In this document: positions 1-7,753 of the stretch, piece after piece
Layout of the letters: each line of letters begins with the position of its first letter
Position numbering within the stretch: the first letter of the stretch is position 1
DNA from: Phycisphaerales bacterium UBA2421
GTDB taxonomy: Bacteria > Planctomycetota > Phycisphaerae > Tepidisphaerales > Tepidisphaeraceae
Direction: 5' to 3'
Assembly (NCBI GenBank): GCA_002343075.1
Contig: DDRH01000038.1
Coordinates: 31,336-57,883 of the forward strand
DNA: 26,548 nt
Position numbers and translations under genes: made by a program
Notes under the pieces: generated by a model
Seen by the model: the letters and a program-made list of their open reading frames with translations, nothing else
What the model was told of the DNA's origin: nothing
The model's database searches: none

Positions 1-1
1 G

Positions 2-1162
2 ATCAACACCGATGAGATCAACCGGCAAATCGCCATGGCAGAAAACGACCTTGCTGTGGCCGCGGCGAATCTGGCGAAAGCTGAGGCCGATCTGCGGCTG
101 GGCAACGAAGCCGATGCGCTCGCGGCGAAGGTCCAGCAGGAAAACACCACAGCCGCCGAGAATGCCGTCGCCTGGTGGGAGAAGACCGATGCCCCCAATA
201 TGCAATCGCAATATGAGATGCAGCTGCGCGGTGCCAAGCATGGTGTTGAAGATCAGCAGGATGAGCTTGATCAGTTAAAGAAAATGTACAAGTCGGAAGA
301 GTTGACCAACCAGACCGCCGATATCGTTGTTAAACGTGCGCTCAGGCAGCTTGAGTTTTCGCAGATCGGGCTGGAAATGACGAAGAAGCGCGTGGAGAAG
401 CAGAAGGCGACCGATTTTGAGCAATCAAAACGTGCCGTTCTCAACGCGCGAGAGCAGCAAAAGCAGGCAGCCGAAGCGCTCGCCGCGGCGCAGGCACAGG
501 CGCTTGTCCAGCGGCAAGCGGGATTGGTGTCCGCGCGGGCTGCCCACGAGAACGCATACCGCAAGCTAAACGACCTCCGCTCCGATGCCGCAGGCATGAT
601 CGTCTCTGCCAGTACAGACGGCATTATGCTCCATGGCAAGCTTGTGAACGGCACTTGGCAGGGCACCGCACAACAGACGATTGATTCCGGAGACAAGGTT
701 GCGCCGGAGCAAGTCGTCGCGACGGTCGTCGAGCCGGGAAAGGTAAGCCTGATCGCTGCAGTTCCCGAGGATCAGGTTGGTCGCGTACGCGCGGGTGACT
801 CCGTGGTCATCATCCCAAGGTCGCAGCCTGAGCGCGTGCTGACTGGTGTCGCGGGCGCTGCCTCTCCCGTGGCGACGATGCCGGGCGACCCGGCGAAGTT
901 TTCCGTGCCGGTCGAGATCGAAGCCGGCGCGGATGCGTTTCTGCCAGGCCATCGCGCCGCTGTCGAGATCGACGTTGCCGACGCCCGCGACGTACTGGTC
1001 ATTCCCCGCACCGCCGTGAGTAACGGCAAGGTGCGTGTGGAAGTCGGCGGTGAAATGTCGACGCGATCGGTGATTGTGGGCCGGAGTGACGGAAAGCTGA
1101 TTGAGGTCGCTCGCGGGCTTAAGGAGGGCGAAGTTGTGCTGCGGACGTTTAAGGAGGAGTAG
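2..1162 (+). CDS. HlyD/MacA-type periplasmic adaptor (membrane-fusion) protein, 5' end missing
   Basis: The reading frame is open from the window edge, so the true start and the N-terminal membrane anchor lie upstream; 386 residues are visible. Roughly the first 190 visible residues are rich in Ala, Glu, Gln and Lys with heptad character, the long alpha-helical hairpin of adaptor proteins. A beta-rich part follows: a lipoyl-like half starting near VSASTDGIMLHGKLVNG, then a beta-barrel region (SLIAAVPEDQVGRVRAGDSVVI) and a membrane-proximal end (VLVIPRTAVSNGKVRVEVGG). In this family the protein links an inner-membrane ABC or RND pump to the outer membrane. The stop is 2 nt before the next start, so the two are almost certainly co-transcribed. 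No pump gene is visible; it may lie upstream. Family assignment is fairly sure; the substrate is unknown. Confidence 0.8.
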   Translation: MNTDEINRQIAMAENDLAVAAANLAKAEADLRLGNEADALAAKVQQENTTAAENAVAWWEKTDAPNMQSQYEMQLRGAKHGVEDQQDELDQLKKMYKSEELTNQTADIVVKRALRQLEFSQIGLEMTKKRVEKQKATDFEQSKRAVLNAREQQKQAAEALAAAQAQALVQRQAGLVSARAAHENAYRKLNDLRSDAAGMIVSASTDGIMLHGKLVNGTWQGTAQQTIDSGDKVAPEQVVATVVEPGKVSLIAAVPEDQVGRVRAGDSVVIIPRSQPERVLTGVAGAASPVATMPGDPAKFSVPVEIEAGADAFLPGHRAAVEIDVADARDVLVIPRTAVSNGKVRVEVGGEMSTRSVIVGRSDGKLIEVARGLKEGEVVLRTFKEE

Positions 1163-1164
1163 CG

Positions 1165-2310
1165 ATGCGTGCCATTCTTGCTCTCTCACTTCTGGGCGTG
1201 ATGGTCGGCTCGGTCGCGTGCAGTAATGCGCCTCGGGCAGACCGCTACGCCCCCAAGTCGTTTGCTACGACGCAAGCGGTTGCAGCCAGGCCGATCGACG
1301 ACGCCATCGCCGAGGGCGTGGCGTTTCTTCGATCATCGCAGAACCCGGATGGCTCGTGGGGCACCGGGCTGCAGACGCGAGGGCTGGAAATTTATTCGAC
1401 CGCCGGATCGCACGAGGCGTTTCGTGATGGGACAACTGCGCTATGCGTGATGGCGTTGCGCGAAGCCGGCGAAACCGAAGCCGCCGAGAAGGGTCTTAAG
1501 TATCTCCTATCCAGCCGCACCGCCCGCCGGGAGAGTGGAGCGATCATCTACAATATCTGGGCACATACTTACGGCCTGCAAGCAATGGCGCAAGAACTGA
1601 AGCGGGGGGATAACAAGAAGGTTCGCGCGACTGCCGAGTGGCATCTCAAGCAACTCATCAGCTTTGCGTCATACAACGGCGGCTGGAACTACTATGACTT
1701 TCATGCGCAAACCCAGCAGCCGAGCATGGAGGCGACCAGCTTCGGCACGGCGGCGGCACTGATCGCGCTGCATGACGCGCGCGAAGTCGGGATTGAGGTG
1801 CCCGAATCACTCATTCGGCGCGCAACGAACCGGCTCGAAGAGTGCCGCACTCCCGGCGGGTGGTTCATTTACGGGGCAGACAGTCGATACATGCTTGATC
1901 TGCCCGCCAACCAGATGAAGGGCGCGATCGGGCGCACGCAGTCTGCCAACGATGCGCTCTGGCTGTGGAAATCCCCGCTGGTCAATCGTGAGCGGGTGGT
2001 TGAGGGTTTGCAGGCGTTCTTTGCGAACCACATGTGGATCGACATGGGTCGCAAGCGGCCTTATCCCCACGAAGCCTGGTACCAGACATCCGGGTATTAC
2101 TACTACTTCGGCCACTTTTACGCCTCTCGCCTACTCGAACGGCTCGGCGGGGAAGAGCGGAAGGCCATGGCACCGTTACTGCTGTCGCACGTCTTGCCAT
2201 ATCAGGAGTCGGATGGTTCATGGTGGGATTATGCGATGTGGGACTACCATAAGCCCTACGGCACCGCGTTTGCCCTAATGACGTTGCTGCGGTGCCGTGA
2301 TGGACTTTGA
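1165..2310 (+). CDS. Probable exported/lipoprotein with prenyltransferase/squalene-cyclase-like alpha/alpha-toroid repeats
   Basis: 381 residues. A hydrophobic N-terminus (MRAILALSLLGVMVGSVAC) ends at Cys19. It looks like a lipoprotein signal, but Ser at -3 is not the usual Leu/Val of a lipobox, so a plain signal peptide is possible. The body carries QW-type repeats seen in squalene-hopene cyclases and prenyltransferase beta subunits: QNPDGSWG near residues 59-66, a Trp/Tyr-rich GGWNYYDF segment, and ESDGSWWDY near 348-356. The acidic DxDD catalytic motif of class II cyclases is not visible, so it is probably not a terpene cyclase but a binding or structural protein using the same fold. A strong AAGGAGGAG overlaps the upstream stop and sits 5 nt before this ATG, implying translational coupling to the adaptor gene. 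The function is unknown; a role at the envelope is inferred from the signal and partner. Confidence 0.72.
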   Translation: MRAILALSLLGVMVGSVACSNAPRADRYAPKSFATTQAVAARPIDDAIAEGVAFLRSSQNPDGSWGTGLQTRGLEIYSTAGSHEAFRDGTTALCVMALREAGETEAAEKGLKYLLSSRTARRESGAIIYNIWAHTYGLQAMAQELKRGDNKKVRATAEWHLKQLISFASYNGGWNYYDFHAQTQQPSMEATSFGTAAALIALHDAREVGIEVPESLIRRATNRLEECRTPGGWFIYGADSRYMLDLPANQMKGAIGRTQSANDALWLWKSPLVNRERVVEGLQAFFANHMWIDMGRKRPYPHEAWYQTSGYYYYFGHFYASRLLERLGGEERKAMAPLLLSHVLPYQESDGSWWDYAMWDYHKPYGTAFALMTLLRCRDGL

Positions 2311-2386
2311 TGAGTCAAAATTGCAGACGAGGGTCCTACAAAACTGCACTGGACAGCATCACGAAACAAAATTTGTTCATGAGGTG

Positions 2387-2414
2387 TTGACTCGGCGTTA
2401 AAGATCGATATTCT
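2387..2414 (+). promoter_or_regulatory. Candidate sigma70-type promoter for the S10 cluster
   Basis: TTGACT (2387-2392), 16-nt spacer, TATTCT (2409-2414). It lies in the only sizeable spacer before rpsJ and would give a leader of about 65 nt. The -35 matches 5 of 6 consensus bases and the -10 matches 4 of 6. Transcription start not verified. Confidence 0.4.
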
Positions 2415-2431
2415 TCTCCGCTCGCCACTCG

Positions 2432-2447
2432 GAGGGTATGCGCCCTC
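2432..2447 (+). promoter_or_regulatory. Small hairpin in the rpsJ leader
   Basis: GAGGG (2432-2436) pairs with CCCTC (2443-2447) around a 6-nt loop, between the candidate promoter and rpsJ. In Proteobacteria the S10 leader is bound by L4 for autoregulation; whether this short stem has any such role is unknown. There is no U-run, so it is not an obvious terminator. Confidence 0.25.
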
Positions 2448-2487
2448 TGGAACGGTGTAAGTAGAGTCAGAACAATAGGTTAGCGAA

Positions 2488-2799
2488 ATGACTGTGGATC
2501 GGATTCGAATTAGAATGGAAGCCTACGACTACCGGTCGTTGGATAAATCGGCGAAAGATATCGTCGAAAACGCCAAGCGCACCAACGCAAAGGTGTGCGG
2601 GCCCATTCCCCTGCCGACCCGAGTCGAGCGATACACGGTGTTGCGTAGTCCGCACATTGATAAAAAGTCGCGCGAGCAGTTTGAGATGCGCACGCATAAG
2701 CGCGTGATTGATATCTACGACCCGAACGCACGTACGGTCGAAGCGCTCAATCGCCTCGTCGTTCCCGCTGGCGTTTTTGTAAAGATCAAGCAAGGCTAA
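2488..2799 (+). CDS. rpsJ: 30S ribosomal protein S10 (uS10)
   Basis: 103 residues, the normal length of S10. The diagnostic core [27 protein letters not shown] is followed by [12 protein letters not shown] and a C-terminal [18 protein letters not shown] strand. S10 sits in the 30S head and, as NusE, also takes part in Nus-factor antitermination. It opens the ribosomal cluster, as in most bacteria. The start is the first ATG after the leader; Shine-Dalgarno pairing is weak (AGG about 9 nt upstream). A strong hairpin separates it from rplC, so its expression may be partly uncoupled from the rest. Confidence 0.97.
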   Translation: MTVDRIRIRMEAYDYRSLDKSAKDIVENAKRTNAKVCGPIPLPTRVERYTVLRSPHIDKKSREQFEMRTHKRVIDIYDPNARTVEALNRLVVPAGVFVKIKQG

Positions 2800-2814
2800 T
2801 GCCTTTGTAAACGC

Positions 2815-2848
2815 GATGCTCCTGAGATTCAGGAGCATCAAAATTTTT
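2815..2848 (+). terminator. 11-bp perfect hairpin with T-tract between rpsJ and rplC (terminator or attenuator)
   Basis: GATGCTCCTGA (2815-2825) and TCAGGAGCATC (2829-2839) are exact inverse complements around a 3-nt GAT loop. AAAA and then five T (2844-2848) follow. The stem is strong, but the T-run is short and set off by four A, so termination may be partial. It is unusual to find such a structure just after the first gene of the S10 operon. Confidence 0.5.
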
Positions 2849-3032
2849 GTGAAGACCGTGGGGTTCATCCAAGAACCCGTTTGCTCCTCGCCTTGGTGCG
2901 ACGAGTCACGTGTCGATGGAAATTGTATCGTCTGAATTGGTGGCTGTCGGCGTAGGCCGCTTGTTACCGATCCGAGGCGAGCGCAAGACGCAGGGCCGAA
3001 GTTTGGCTCGACGTCCTCTGGCTCGAAAGGTT

Positions 3033-3701
3033 ATGACACCAGCACTACTGGGTAAAAAAGTTGGCATGACTCGCGTCTACGATGAGAAGGGTACCATTGT
3101 GCCCGTGACCATCGTTCATGTGGAGCCGAACGTCGTCACGCAAGTAAAGACCGCCGACGGCAAAGACAAGTACAACGCGGTCCAGCTTGGCTATCTCTCA
3201 GTTGATCCGAAGCACAGCACGTTTCAGTTGATTGGCCACTGTGGCAAGCACGCTGGCACAGCTCCGAAGCGCTATTTCCGCGAAATTCGCCTGAAAGACG
3301 CAACCGATAAGACCGCCGGCGATGCCGTTGCGGTTGATTCGTTTGATGGCGTGCAATTCGTCGATGTTGTTGGTACCAGCAAGGGCAAGGGTTTTGCTGG
3401 TGTAATGAAGCGTTACAACTTCGGCGGCCAGCCGGCGTCGCACGGTACGGAGCGTAAGCACCGCTCGCGAGGCTCGATCTGTTCATTCGCCAGCAACCGC
3501 GGTCACACTGGCAAGCCCAAGAAGGGCCTTAAGATGGCCGGCCACATGGGCGTAGACCAGGTGACCACGCGCAATCATCCGCTGGTTCGTATCGATAAAG
3601 AAAACAATTTGTTGTTGATCAAGGGAGCTTTGCCGGGACCAAACGGCGGGCTCATTTTTGTTCGCCGCAGTATTACGGCAAAAGTGAAGGCAGCTGAGTA
3701 G
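3033..3701 (+). CDS. rplC: 50S ribosomal protein L3 (uL3)
   Basis: 222 residues from ATG 3033. The N-terminus PALLGKKVGMTRVYDEKG is the classical L3 opening, and the central GTSKGKGFAGVMKRYNFGG with ASHGTERKHRSRGS is the loop that reaches toward the peptidyl-transferase centre. The open frame extends 41 codons upstream, but that part is not L3-like. An AAAGG lies about 5 nt before ATG 3033, so that start is preferred. L3 is one of the first proteins to bind 23S rRNA during assembly. Its length is normal for the family. Confidence 0.95.
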   Translation: MTPALLGKKVGMTRVYDEKGTIVPVTIVHVEPNVVTQVKTADGKDKYNAVQLGYLSVDPKHSTFQLIGHCGKHAGTAPKRYFREIRLKDATDKTAGDAVAVDSFDGVQFVDVVGTSKGKGFAGVMKRYNFGGQPASHGTERKHRSRGSICSFASNRGHTGKPKKGLKMAGHMGVDQVTTRNHPLVRIDKENNLLLIKGALPGPNGGLIFVRRSITAKVKAAE

Positions 3702-3754
3702 TTGCTGGTCATGGGTGGTCGGCTGTCATCGAGTGCAGCCATCGACCCGTGATC

Positions 3755-3787
3755 CTGGCAACTGGCAACTAACAACTGGCAACTGAC
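3755..3787 (+). repeat. Degenerate tandem heptamer tract abutting the rplD start
   Basis: Period of exactly 7: CTGGCAA, CTGGCAA, CTAACAA, CTGGCAA, CTGAC, then the rplD ATG. The tract occupies the place where a Shine-Dalgarno would be, and none is visible. Similar tracts precede rplB, rpsH and map. Confidence 0.8.
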
Positions 3788-4402
3788 ATGTTAGACATAC
3801 CAGTATTCAATCAATCCGGTCAGCAGGTAGACACCTTAAAGGTCGATCCGGCGAAGCTCGGTGGCGAAGTGCGCAAGGAACTGCTCAAGCAGGCGTTGGT
3901 GATGTATCACGCCAATCAGCGGCAGGGCACTGTGCAAACCAAGGCGCGCGGCGAAGTGGCCGGCTCGACCCGCAAGCTCTTCAAGCAAAAGGGGACCGGC
4001 AACGCCCGTACCGGTGGCATCCGAAACCCAATCAAAGTCGGCGGCGGACACGCCAAGCAGAAGCGGCCCAAAGACTGGCGACAGGCCATGCCCAAGAAGG
4101 CCCGTCGGCTCGCAACCAAGAGCGCAATCCTTTCCAAGATTCAGGCTGGCGATCTGAAGCTGTTGACAGAAGTCAAGCTGGACGCGGTAAAGACCAAGAC
4201 CGTTGCCACAATGTTTAAGTCGCTTGGCATCGATAGAAGCGTGCTGCTGGCGATTCCCGAAAAGCATGACACGCTTCAAAAGTCGGCCCGAAACATCGAT
4301 CGCACGACGCTTACTACCGTCGAGCAATTGAATGTCTGGGACTTGCTCCGCAATCGCACACTCTTGATGACCAAGGCTGATTTTGAAAAGGTGCTGGCAT
4401 AA
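3788..4402 (+). CDS. rplD: 50S ribosomal protein L4 (uL4)
   Basis: 204 residues, typical L4 length. The conserved central loop is clear: KLFKQKGTGNARTGGIRNPI followed by GGGHAKQKRPKDWRQAMPKKARRLA. This loop lines the peptide exit tunnel in known ribosomes. The C-terminal half (NVWDLLRNRTLLMTKADFEKV) matches the usual ending. In Escherichia coli L4 represses its own operon through the S10 leader; nothing in the sequence proves that here. The start follows directly on a heptamer-repeat tract with no recognisable Shine-Dalgarno, so initiation efficiency is uncertain. rplW follows after 17 nt. Confidence 0.96.
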   Translation: MLDIPVFNQSGQQVDTLKVDPAKLGGEVRKELLKQALVMYHANQRQGTVQTKARGEVAGSTRKLFKQKGTGNARTGGIRNPIKVGGGHAKQKRPKDWRQAMPKKARRLATKSAILSKIQAGDLKLLTEVKLDAVKTKTVATMFKSLGIDRSVLLAIPEKHDTLQKSARNIDRTTLTTVEQLNVWDLLRNRTLLMTKADFEKVLA

Positions 4403-4419
4403 GCCGGACGAGGTAAACC

Positions 4420-4698
4420 ATGCTTTCCACTGAAGTCATCATCAAGCCGCTGATCACTGAGAAGAGCACGCACCAGTCGCAAACGCGCAACACATACGCG
4501 TTTCATGTGGCTGGAAAGGCCAGCAAGCTCGATATCAAGAAGGCGGTTGAGGAACTGTACAACGTTAAAGTCACCGATGTGCGCACAATGGTTCGCAAGG
4601 GCAAGGCCCGCCGAACCCGCGCCGGCTATGTGAATGAAACAAATGTGAAGCGTGCCCTGGTGAAGCTGCACGACGAATCGAAGATCGAACTGTTCTGA
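4420..4698 (+). CDS. rplW: 50S ribosomal protein L23 (uL23)
   Basis: 92 residues, normal for L23. Diagnostic segments are IIKPLITEKSTHQ at the start, TYAFHVAGKASKLDIKKAVEELYNVKV in the core, and VRTMVRKGKARR in the loop. L23 sits at the tunnel exit and is the docking site for trigger factor and SRP. A good GAGGT lies about 7 nt upstream of the ATG. It lies between rplD and rplB as in the standard S10 order. Confidence 0.96.
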   Translation: MLSTEVIIKPLITEKSTHQSQTRNTYAFHVAGKASKLDIKKAVEELYNVKVTDVRTMVRKGKARRTRAGYVNETNVKRALVKLHDESKIELF

Positions 4699-4737
4699 TA
4701 GGAGTGGGCAACCAAGCGGAAGATAGGAAGCGGTGAT

Positions 4738-4772
4738 GACTGCTGACTGCCGACCGCGGACTGCCGACTGAA
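4738..4772 (+). repeat. Degenerate tandem heptamer tract upstream of rplB
   Basis: Period of exactly 7: GACTGCT, GACTGCC, GACCGCG, GACTGCC, GACTGAA, ending 4 nt before the rplB ATG. There is no Shine-Dalgarno between tract and start. Confidence 0.8.
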
Positions 4773-4776
4773 AAAT

Positions 4777-5643
4777 ATGCCGATCAAGTTTTACAACCCG
4801 ACATCGCCTGGCCGCCGACAGGGGTCGGTGATCGACTACAAGGCGGTTCTGACGAAGTTCAAGCCTGAGAAGTCGCTCGTCGTTGGCAAGCGCCGCGCCG
4901 GCGGGCGGAATCATCATGGGGTCATCACCGCCAAGCACCGCGGAGGCGGCAATAAGCAGCTTTATCGCCTGGTCGATTTTAAGCGGCTTAAGGATGATGT
5001 TCCGGCCAAGGTCGTTGCCATTGAGTATGACCCGAACCGATCCTGCTTTATCGCGCTGATTGAATACGGCGACGGACAAAAGTCGTACATTCTCGCCCCC
5101 AACGGTCTCAAGGTCGGTGCCACCGTGCAAAGTGGCAACACCGCTGAGCCGGAATTAGGCAATTGCATGCCACTGGCAAGCATTCCGGCAGGGCTTGAAG
5201 TTCACAATATCGAAATGAATCCCGGCCAAGGCGGCAAACTTGTTCGCAGCGCCGGTGGGGCAGCTCGGTTGAGTGCAAAGGAGGGCGAGTGGTCGGTTAT
5301 CATTCTTCCTTCTGGGGAAATGCGCCGGTTGAAGAGCAAGTGCCGGGCAACTATTGGCCAGCTTGGGAATTTGGATTGGATTAATGTCAGCATCGGGAAG
5401 GCGGGTCGCAATCGGCATAAGGGCATTCGTCCGCACACGCGCGCAAAAGCCATGAACCCGATCGATCACCCGCTCGGCGGTGGCGAAGGTCGCAGCAATG
5501 GTGGTCGCCATCCTGTCAGCAAGACCGGCGTGCCCGCCAAGGGCGGCATCACACGCAGCAAGAAGAAGAACAGCGAAAAATTGATTTTGCGTCGGCGTAA
5601 GTTTGGCAAGTTCCAGCAACGCCCGCAGGTCGTCAACATCTGA
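4777..5643 (+). CDS. rplB: 50S ribosomal protein L2 (uL2)
   Basis: 288 residues against about 275 in most bacteria. The N-terminal part includes KRRAGGRNHHGVITAKHRGGG, the middle RLVDFKR and AIEYDPNRSCFIALIEY, and the C-terminal extension NPIDHPLGGGEGRSNGGRHP carries the histidine loop that approaches the peptidyl-transferase centre. L2 is essential for subunit association and peptide-bond formation. The ATG follows a heptamer tract and an A-rich AAAAAT, without a Shine-Dalgarno. The L2 fold assignment is certain; only the mode of initiation is unusual. Confidence 0.97.
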   Translation: MPIKFYNPTSPGRRQGSVIDYKAVLTKFKPEKSLVVGKRRAGGRNHHGVITAKHRGGGNKQLYRLVDFKRLKDDVPAKVVAIEYDPNRSCFIALIEYGDGQKSYILAPNGLKVGATVQSGNTAEPELGNCMPLASIPAGLEVHNIEMNPGQGGKLVRSAGGAARLSAKEGEWSVIILPSGEMRRLKSKCRATIGQLGNLDWINVSIGKAGRNRHKGIRPHTRAKAMNPIDHPLGGGEGRSNGGRHPVSKTGVPAKGGITRSKKKNSEKLILRRRKFGKFQQRPQVVNI

Positions 5644-5672
5644 TGAGTTATGCCTAGTGCCCTGAGTGCGTT

Positions 5673-5689
5673 CTGAATCCGGGATTCAG
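5673..5689 (+). other. 7-bp hairpin in the rplB-rpsS spacer
   Basis: CTGAATC and GATTCAG pair exactly around a CGG loop. There is no T-run. It may be an RNA-processing or mRNA-stability element, or chance. Confidence 0.3.
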
Positions 5690-5718
5690 CATACAAGGTA
5701 CGGTTTGAAGAGAGAACC

Positions 5719-6003
5719 ATGAGCAGAAGCGCAAAAAAAGGCCCGTACGTTGACGAGAAGCTTTTCAGGAAAGTTTCTCACCTGAACGAAATGCGCAAGA
5801 AGCAGGTCATCAAGACCTGGGCGCGTGCTTGCACCATCATTCCTGAATTTGTCGGGCACACGTTTGAGGTGCACAACGGCAACAGCTTCAAGAAGGTGTT
5901 TGCAACGGAAGACATGGTTGGACACAAGCTTGGCGAGTTTTCGCCAACGAGGCAGTTTAAGGGCCACTCGGGTCGTAAGACCGACGCGGCACCGGGTCGG
6001 TAG
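5719..6003 (+). CDS. rpsS: 30S ribosomal protein S19 (uS19)
   Basis: 94 residues, normal length. It begins [18 protein letters not shown], continues [25 protein letters not shown], and ends [18 protein letters not shown], all hallmark S19 segments. S19 pairs with S13 in the 30S head near the A-site tRNA. AGAGAG lies about 5 nt upstream of the ATG. The gene lies in its usual place between rplB and rplV. Confidence 0.97.
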   Translation: MSRSAKKGPYVDEKLFRKVSHLNEMRKKQVIKTWARACTIIPEFVGHTFEVHNGNSFKKVFATEDMVGHKLGEFSPTRQFKGHSGRKTDAAPGR

Positions 6004-6071
6004 TGAATTTTTTTCAGGTCGCCCGCACGTTCCGGGTTGACCAGCAAGTTTGATTGCAAGTTGAGGCAGCT

Positions 6072-6422
6072 ATGCCATTTGAAGCCAAACATCGATATGC
6101 CCGCATCGCTCCGCGCAAGGCGCGGTTGGTGATGGACATGATTCGCGGTCGAGACGTCGATGACGCCATCACCATGCTGAAGTTCGCCAAGCAGCGGTCA
6201 AGTGTGTTGATCGAGAAGGTCGTGCGATCAGCCGTCGCCAACGCGATCGAGCAGGATACAGCAGTGCGGCGCAACTCGCTGTACGTTGCCAAGGCTTGGG
6301 TTGATCCGGGGCCGATCATGAAGCGGTTTCAGCCGAAGGATCGCGGGAAGGCGTATTCGATTCAGAAGAAGACGAGCCATTTGGTGGTCATCGTGGACGA
6401 ACGGACGGAAGCCGCAGCTTAA
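6072..6422 (+). CDS. rplV: 50S ribosomal protein L22 (uL22)
   Basis: 116 residues from ATG 6072. Core motifs are YARIAPRKARLVMDMIRGRDVDDA, the central NAIEQ region, and the tunnel-loop and C-terminal segment KAWVDPGPIMKRFQPKDRGKAYSIQKKTSHLVVIV. L22 extends a beta-hairpin into the nascent-peptide tunnel. A TTG six codons upstream also keeps the frame open, but ATG 6072 has GAGG 7 nt before it and gives the usual N-terminus. Length is normal. Confidence 0.95.
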   Translation: MPFEAKHRYARIAPRKARLVMDMIRGRDVDDAITMLKFAKQRSSVLIEKVVRSAVANAIEQDTAVRRNSLYVAKAWVDPGPIMKRFQPKDRGKAYSIQKKTSHLVVIVDERTEAAA

Positions 6423-6428
6423 GGAGAA

Positions 6429-6491
6429 TGCGGGTTGAGGCCTTTGGAGTGCGGATTGAGATAATCTGAACTCGGATAGACCTGAATCCGG
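6429..6491 (+). repeat. Degenerate 21-bp (3 x 7) repeat tract before rpsC
   Basis: TGCGGGT (6429), TGCGGAT (6450) and CTCGGAT (6471) recur exactly 21 nt apart. TTGAG follows the first two and ATAGA the third. 21 is three heptamers, so this is a more diverged member of the same spacer repeat style. Weaker than the tracts before rplD and rplB. Confidence 0.5.
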
Positions 6492-6501
6492 ATTAGTTTC
6501 G

Positions 6502-7200
6502 ATGGGTCAAAAAGTAAATCCAATTGGATTCCGAACGGGTATCACTGAAGACTGGAAGAGCAAGTGGTACGCGCCGAAGTTCGCGTACGGCACCTTTCTC
6601 GTCGAAGATTTCAAGCTGCGCCGATTTATTGATCAGCGACTAAACCGCCGGCCCCCGTTTGCCGCGGTGAGCGATATTCTGATCGAACGGACTCGGGAAG
6701 AGGTGACGGTAACAATCCGCACCGCCCGTCCCGGATTGGTGATCGGGCCCAAGGGGGCAGAAGTCGACAAACTCCGCGAAGAGTTGGAAGACATGATCGG
6801 GCGTAAAGTCGCGCCGATCAAGGTCATTGAAATCAAGAATCCCGATCTTAATGCTCAGTTGGTGGCTGAGGCGATTGCAGAACAGCTCAAGAAGCGTGCC
6901 GCGTTTCGCCGCGTGTTGAAGCAGCGGACGGAAGCCACCATGCAAGCTGGTGCCAAGGGCATCCGGATCGGGGTATCGGGCCGGTTGGGCGGGGCGGAAA
7001 TCGCTCGCTCGGAGAAGACGACTGTCGGTTCGGTCCCGTTGACTACGCTCCAGGCAAATGTGGACTACGGGTACGCAATCGCGTTCACAACCTATGGCGC
7101 AATTGGCGTGAAGTGCTGGATTTACCGTGGCATGTACGGTGAAGAAGTGCTCGAAACAGATGTACGCCCGGGTGGCGCACTCCGTCGCGGAAGACGTTGA
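6502..7200 (+). CDS. rpsC: 30S ribosomal protein S3 (uS3)
   Basis: 232 residues, typical S3 length. The N-terminal opening MGQKVNPIGFRTGITEDWKS, the KH domain with the GPKG version of the GxxG loop (VIGPKGAEVDKLREEL), and the C-terminal domain with GIRIGVSGRLGGAEIARSE and YGAIGVKCWIYRG are all present. S3 lines the mRNA entry channel and contributes to helicase activity. The start has only weak Shine-Dalgarno pairing and follows a 21-bp-spaced repeat tract. Confidence 0.97.
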   Translation: MGQKVNPIGFRTGITEDWKSKWYAPKFAYGTFLVEDFKLRRFIDQRLNRRPPFAAVSDILIERTREEVTVTIRTARPGLVIGPKGAEVDKLREELEDMIGRKVAPIKVIEIKNPDLNAQLVAEAIAEQLKKRAAFRRVLKQRTEATMQAGAKGIRIGVSGRLGGAEIARSEKTTVGSVPLTTLQANVDYGYAIAFTTYGAIGVKCWIYRGMYGEEVLETDVRPGGALRRGRR

Positions 7201-7250
7201 TGCCGGGAGTGAAGCTAGTTTGTCGTGTGGAGTTGCAGTAGCGCAATCAT

Positions 7251-7278
7251 GGGCCTGAAGCCCGGCACCTTACGGTGC
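7251..7278 (+). other. Two adjacent small hairpins in the rpsC-rplP spacer
   Basis: GGGC/GCCC (7251-7254 with 7260-7263, 5-nt loop) is followed at once by GCACC/GGTGC (7265-7269 with 7274-7278, loop TTAC). No T-run follows. Role unknown. Confidence 0.3.
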
Positions 7279-7303
7279 AGATAACGACTGGTCAGGTGAT
7301 GTT

Positions 7304-7726
7304 ATGGCAATGATGCCAAAACGAGTGAAGTTTCGAAAAAGCCAGCGAGGCAAGAATCGCGGAAACGCCAGCCGTGGCAACACGGTCTCGTTCGGCGAGT
7401 TTGGGCTTCAATCGCTCGAACACGCCTGGGTAACAGCCCGGCAAATCGAAGCCGGCCGCGTAGCGGTCAGCCATTACCTCCGCCGCGAGGGTCGGCTGTT
7501 CATCCGTGTGTTTCCGCACAAGCCAGTGTCGGCCAAGCCGCTTGAAGTGCGCATGGGTAGCGGTAAAGGCGAGCCAGAATTCTGGTGTGCGGTGGTGAAG
7601 CCCGGGACCGTGATGTTTGAGATCGCCGGAGTCGATGAAGTGACCGCGAAGCGTGCTTTGGCACGTGTCGCGCACAAAATGCCCGTCACCACTCGGTTTG
7701 TGGTGCGGCGTCACGCCGTGGCTTAG
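7304..7726 (+). CDS. rplP: 50S ribosomal protein L16 (uL16)
   Basis: 140 residues, normal length. Hallmarks are [17 protein letters not shown] near the start, [23 protein letters not shown], the [27 protein letters not shown] loop and a C-terminal [24 protein letters not shown]16 organises the A-site region of 23S rRNA. AGGTGA lies 4 nt before ATG 7304; an internal ATG two or three codons later would give the more usual N-terminus, so the exact start is uncertain by a few codons. Confidence 0.96.
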   Translation: MAMMPKRVKFRKSQRGKNRGNASRGNTVSFGEFGLQSLEHAWVTARQIEAGRVAVSHYLRREGRLFIRVFPHKPVSAKPLEVRMGSGKGEPEFWCAVVKPGTVMFEIAGVDEVTAKRALARVAHKMPVTTRFVVRRHAVA

Positions 7727-7753
7727 GAGATTGGTCAGATTTGAGAGGACAAC

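Noticed and set aside
2910..3032. N-terminal extension of L3 by 41 codons
   Set aside because: Not L3-like; the ATG at 3033 has a ribosome binding site and the conserved start. Similar upstream extensions of rpsN, rpoA, rplO, dinB and the M20 gene were trimmed for the same reason.
3755..3787. Heptamer tracts as CRISPR repeats
   Set aside because: Units are 7 nt, directly tandem and without spacers; no cas genes are present.
4276..5130. Long minus-strand open frame of 284 codons opposite rplD, rplW and rplB
   Set aside because: It lies antisense to three certain ribosomal-protein genes, has no family resemblance, and is explained by codon bias in GC-rich DNA. The same applies to the minus-strand frames at 7292-8197, 9063-10031 and 8358-9008.
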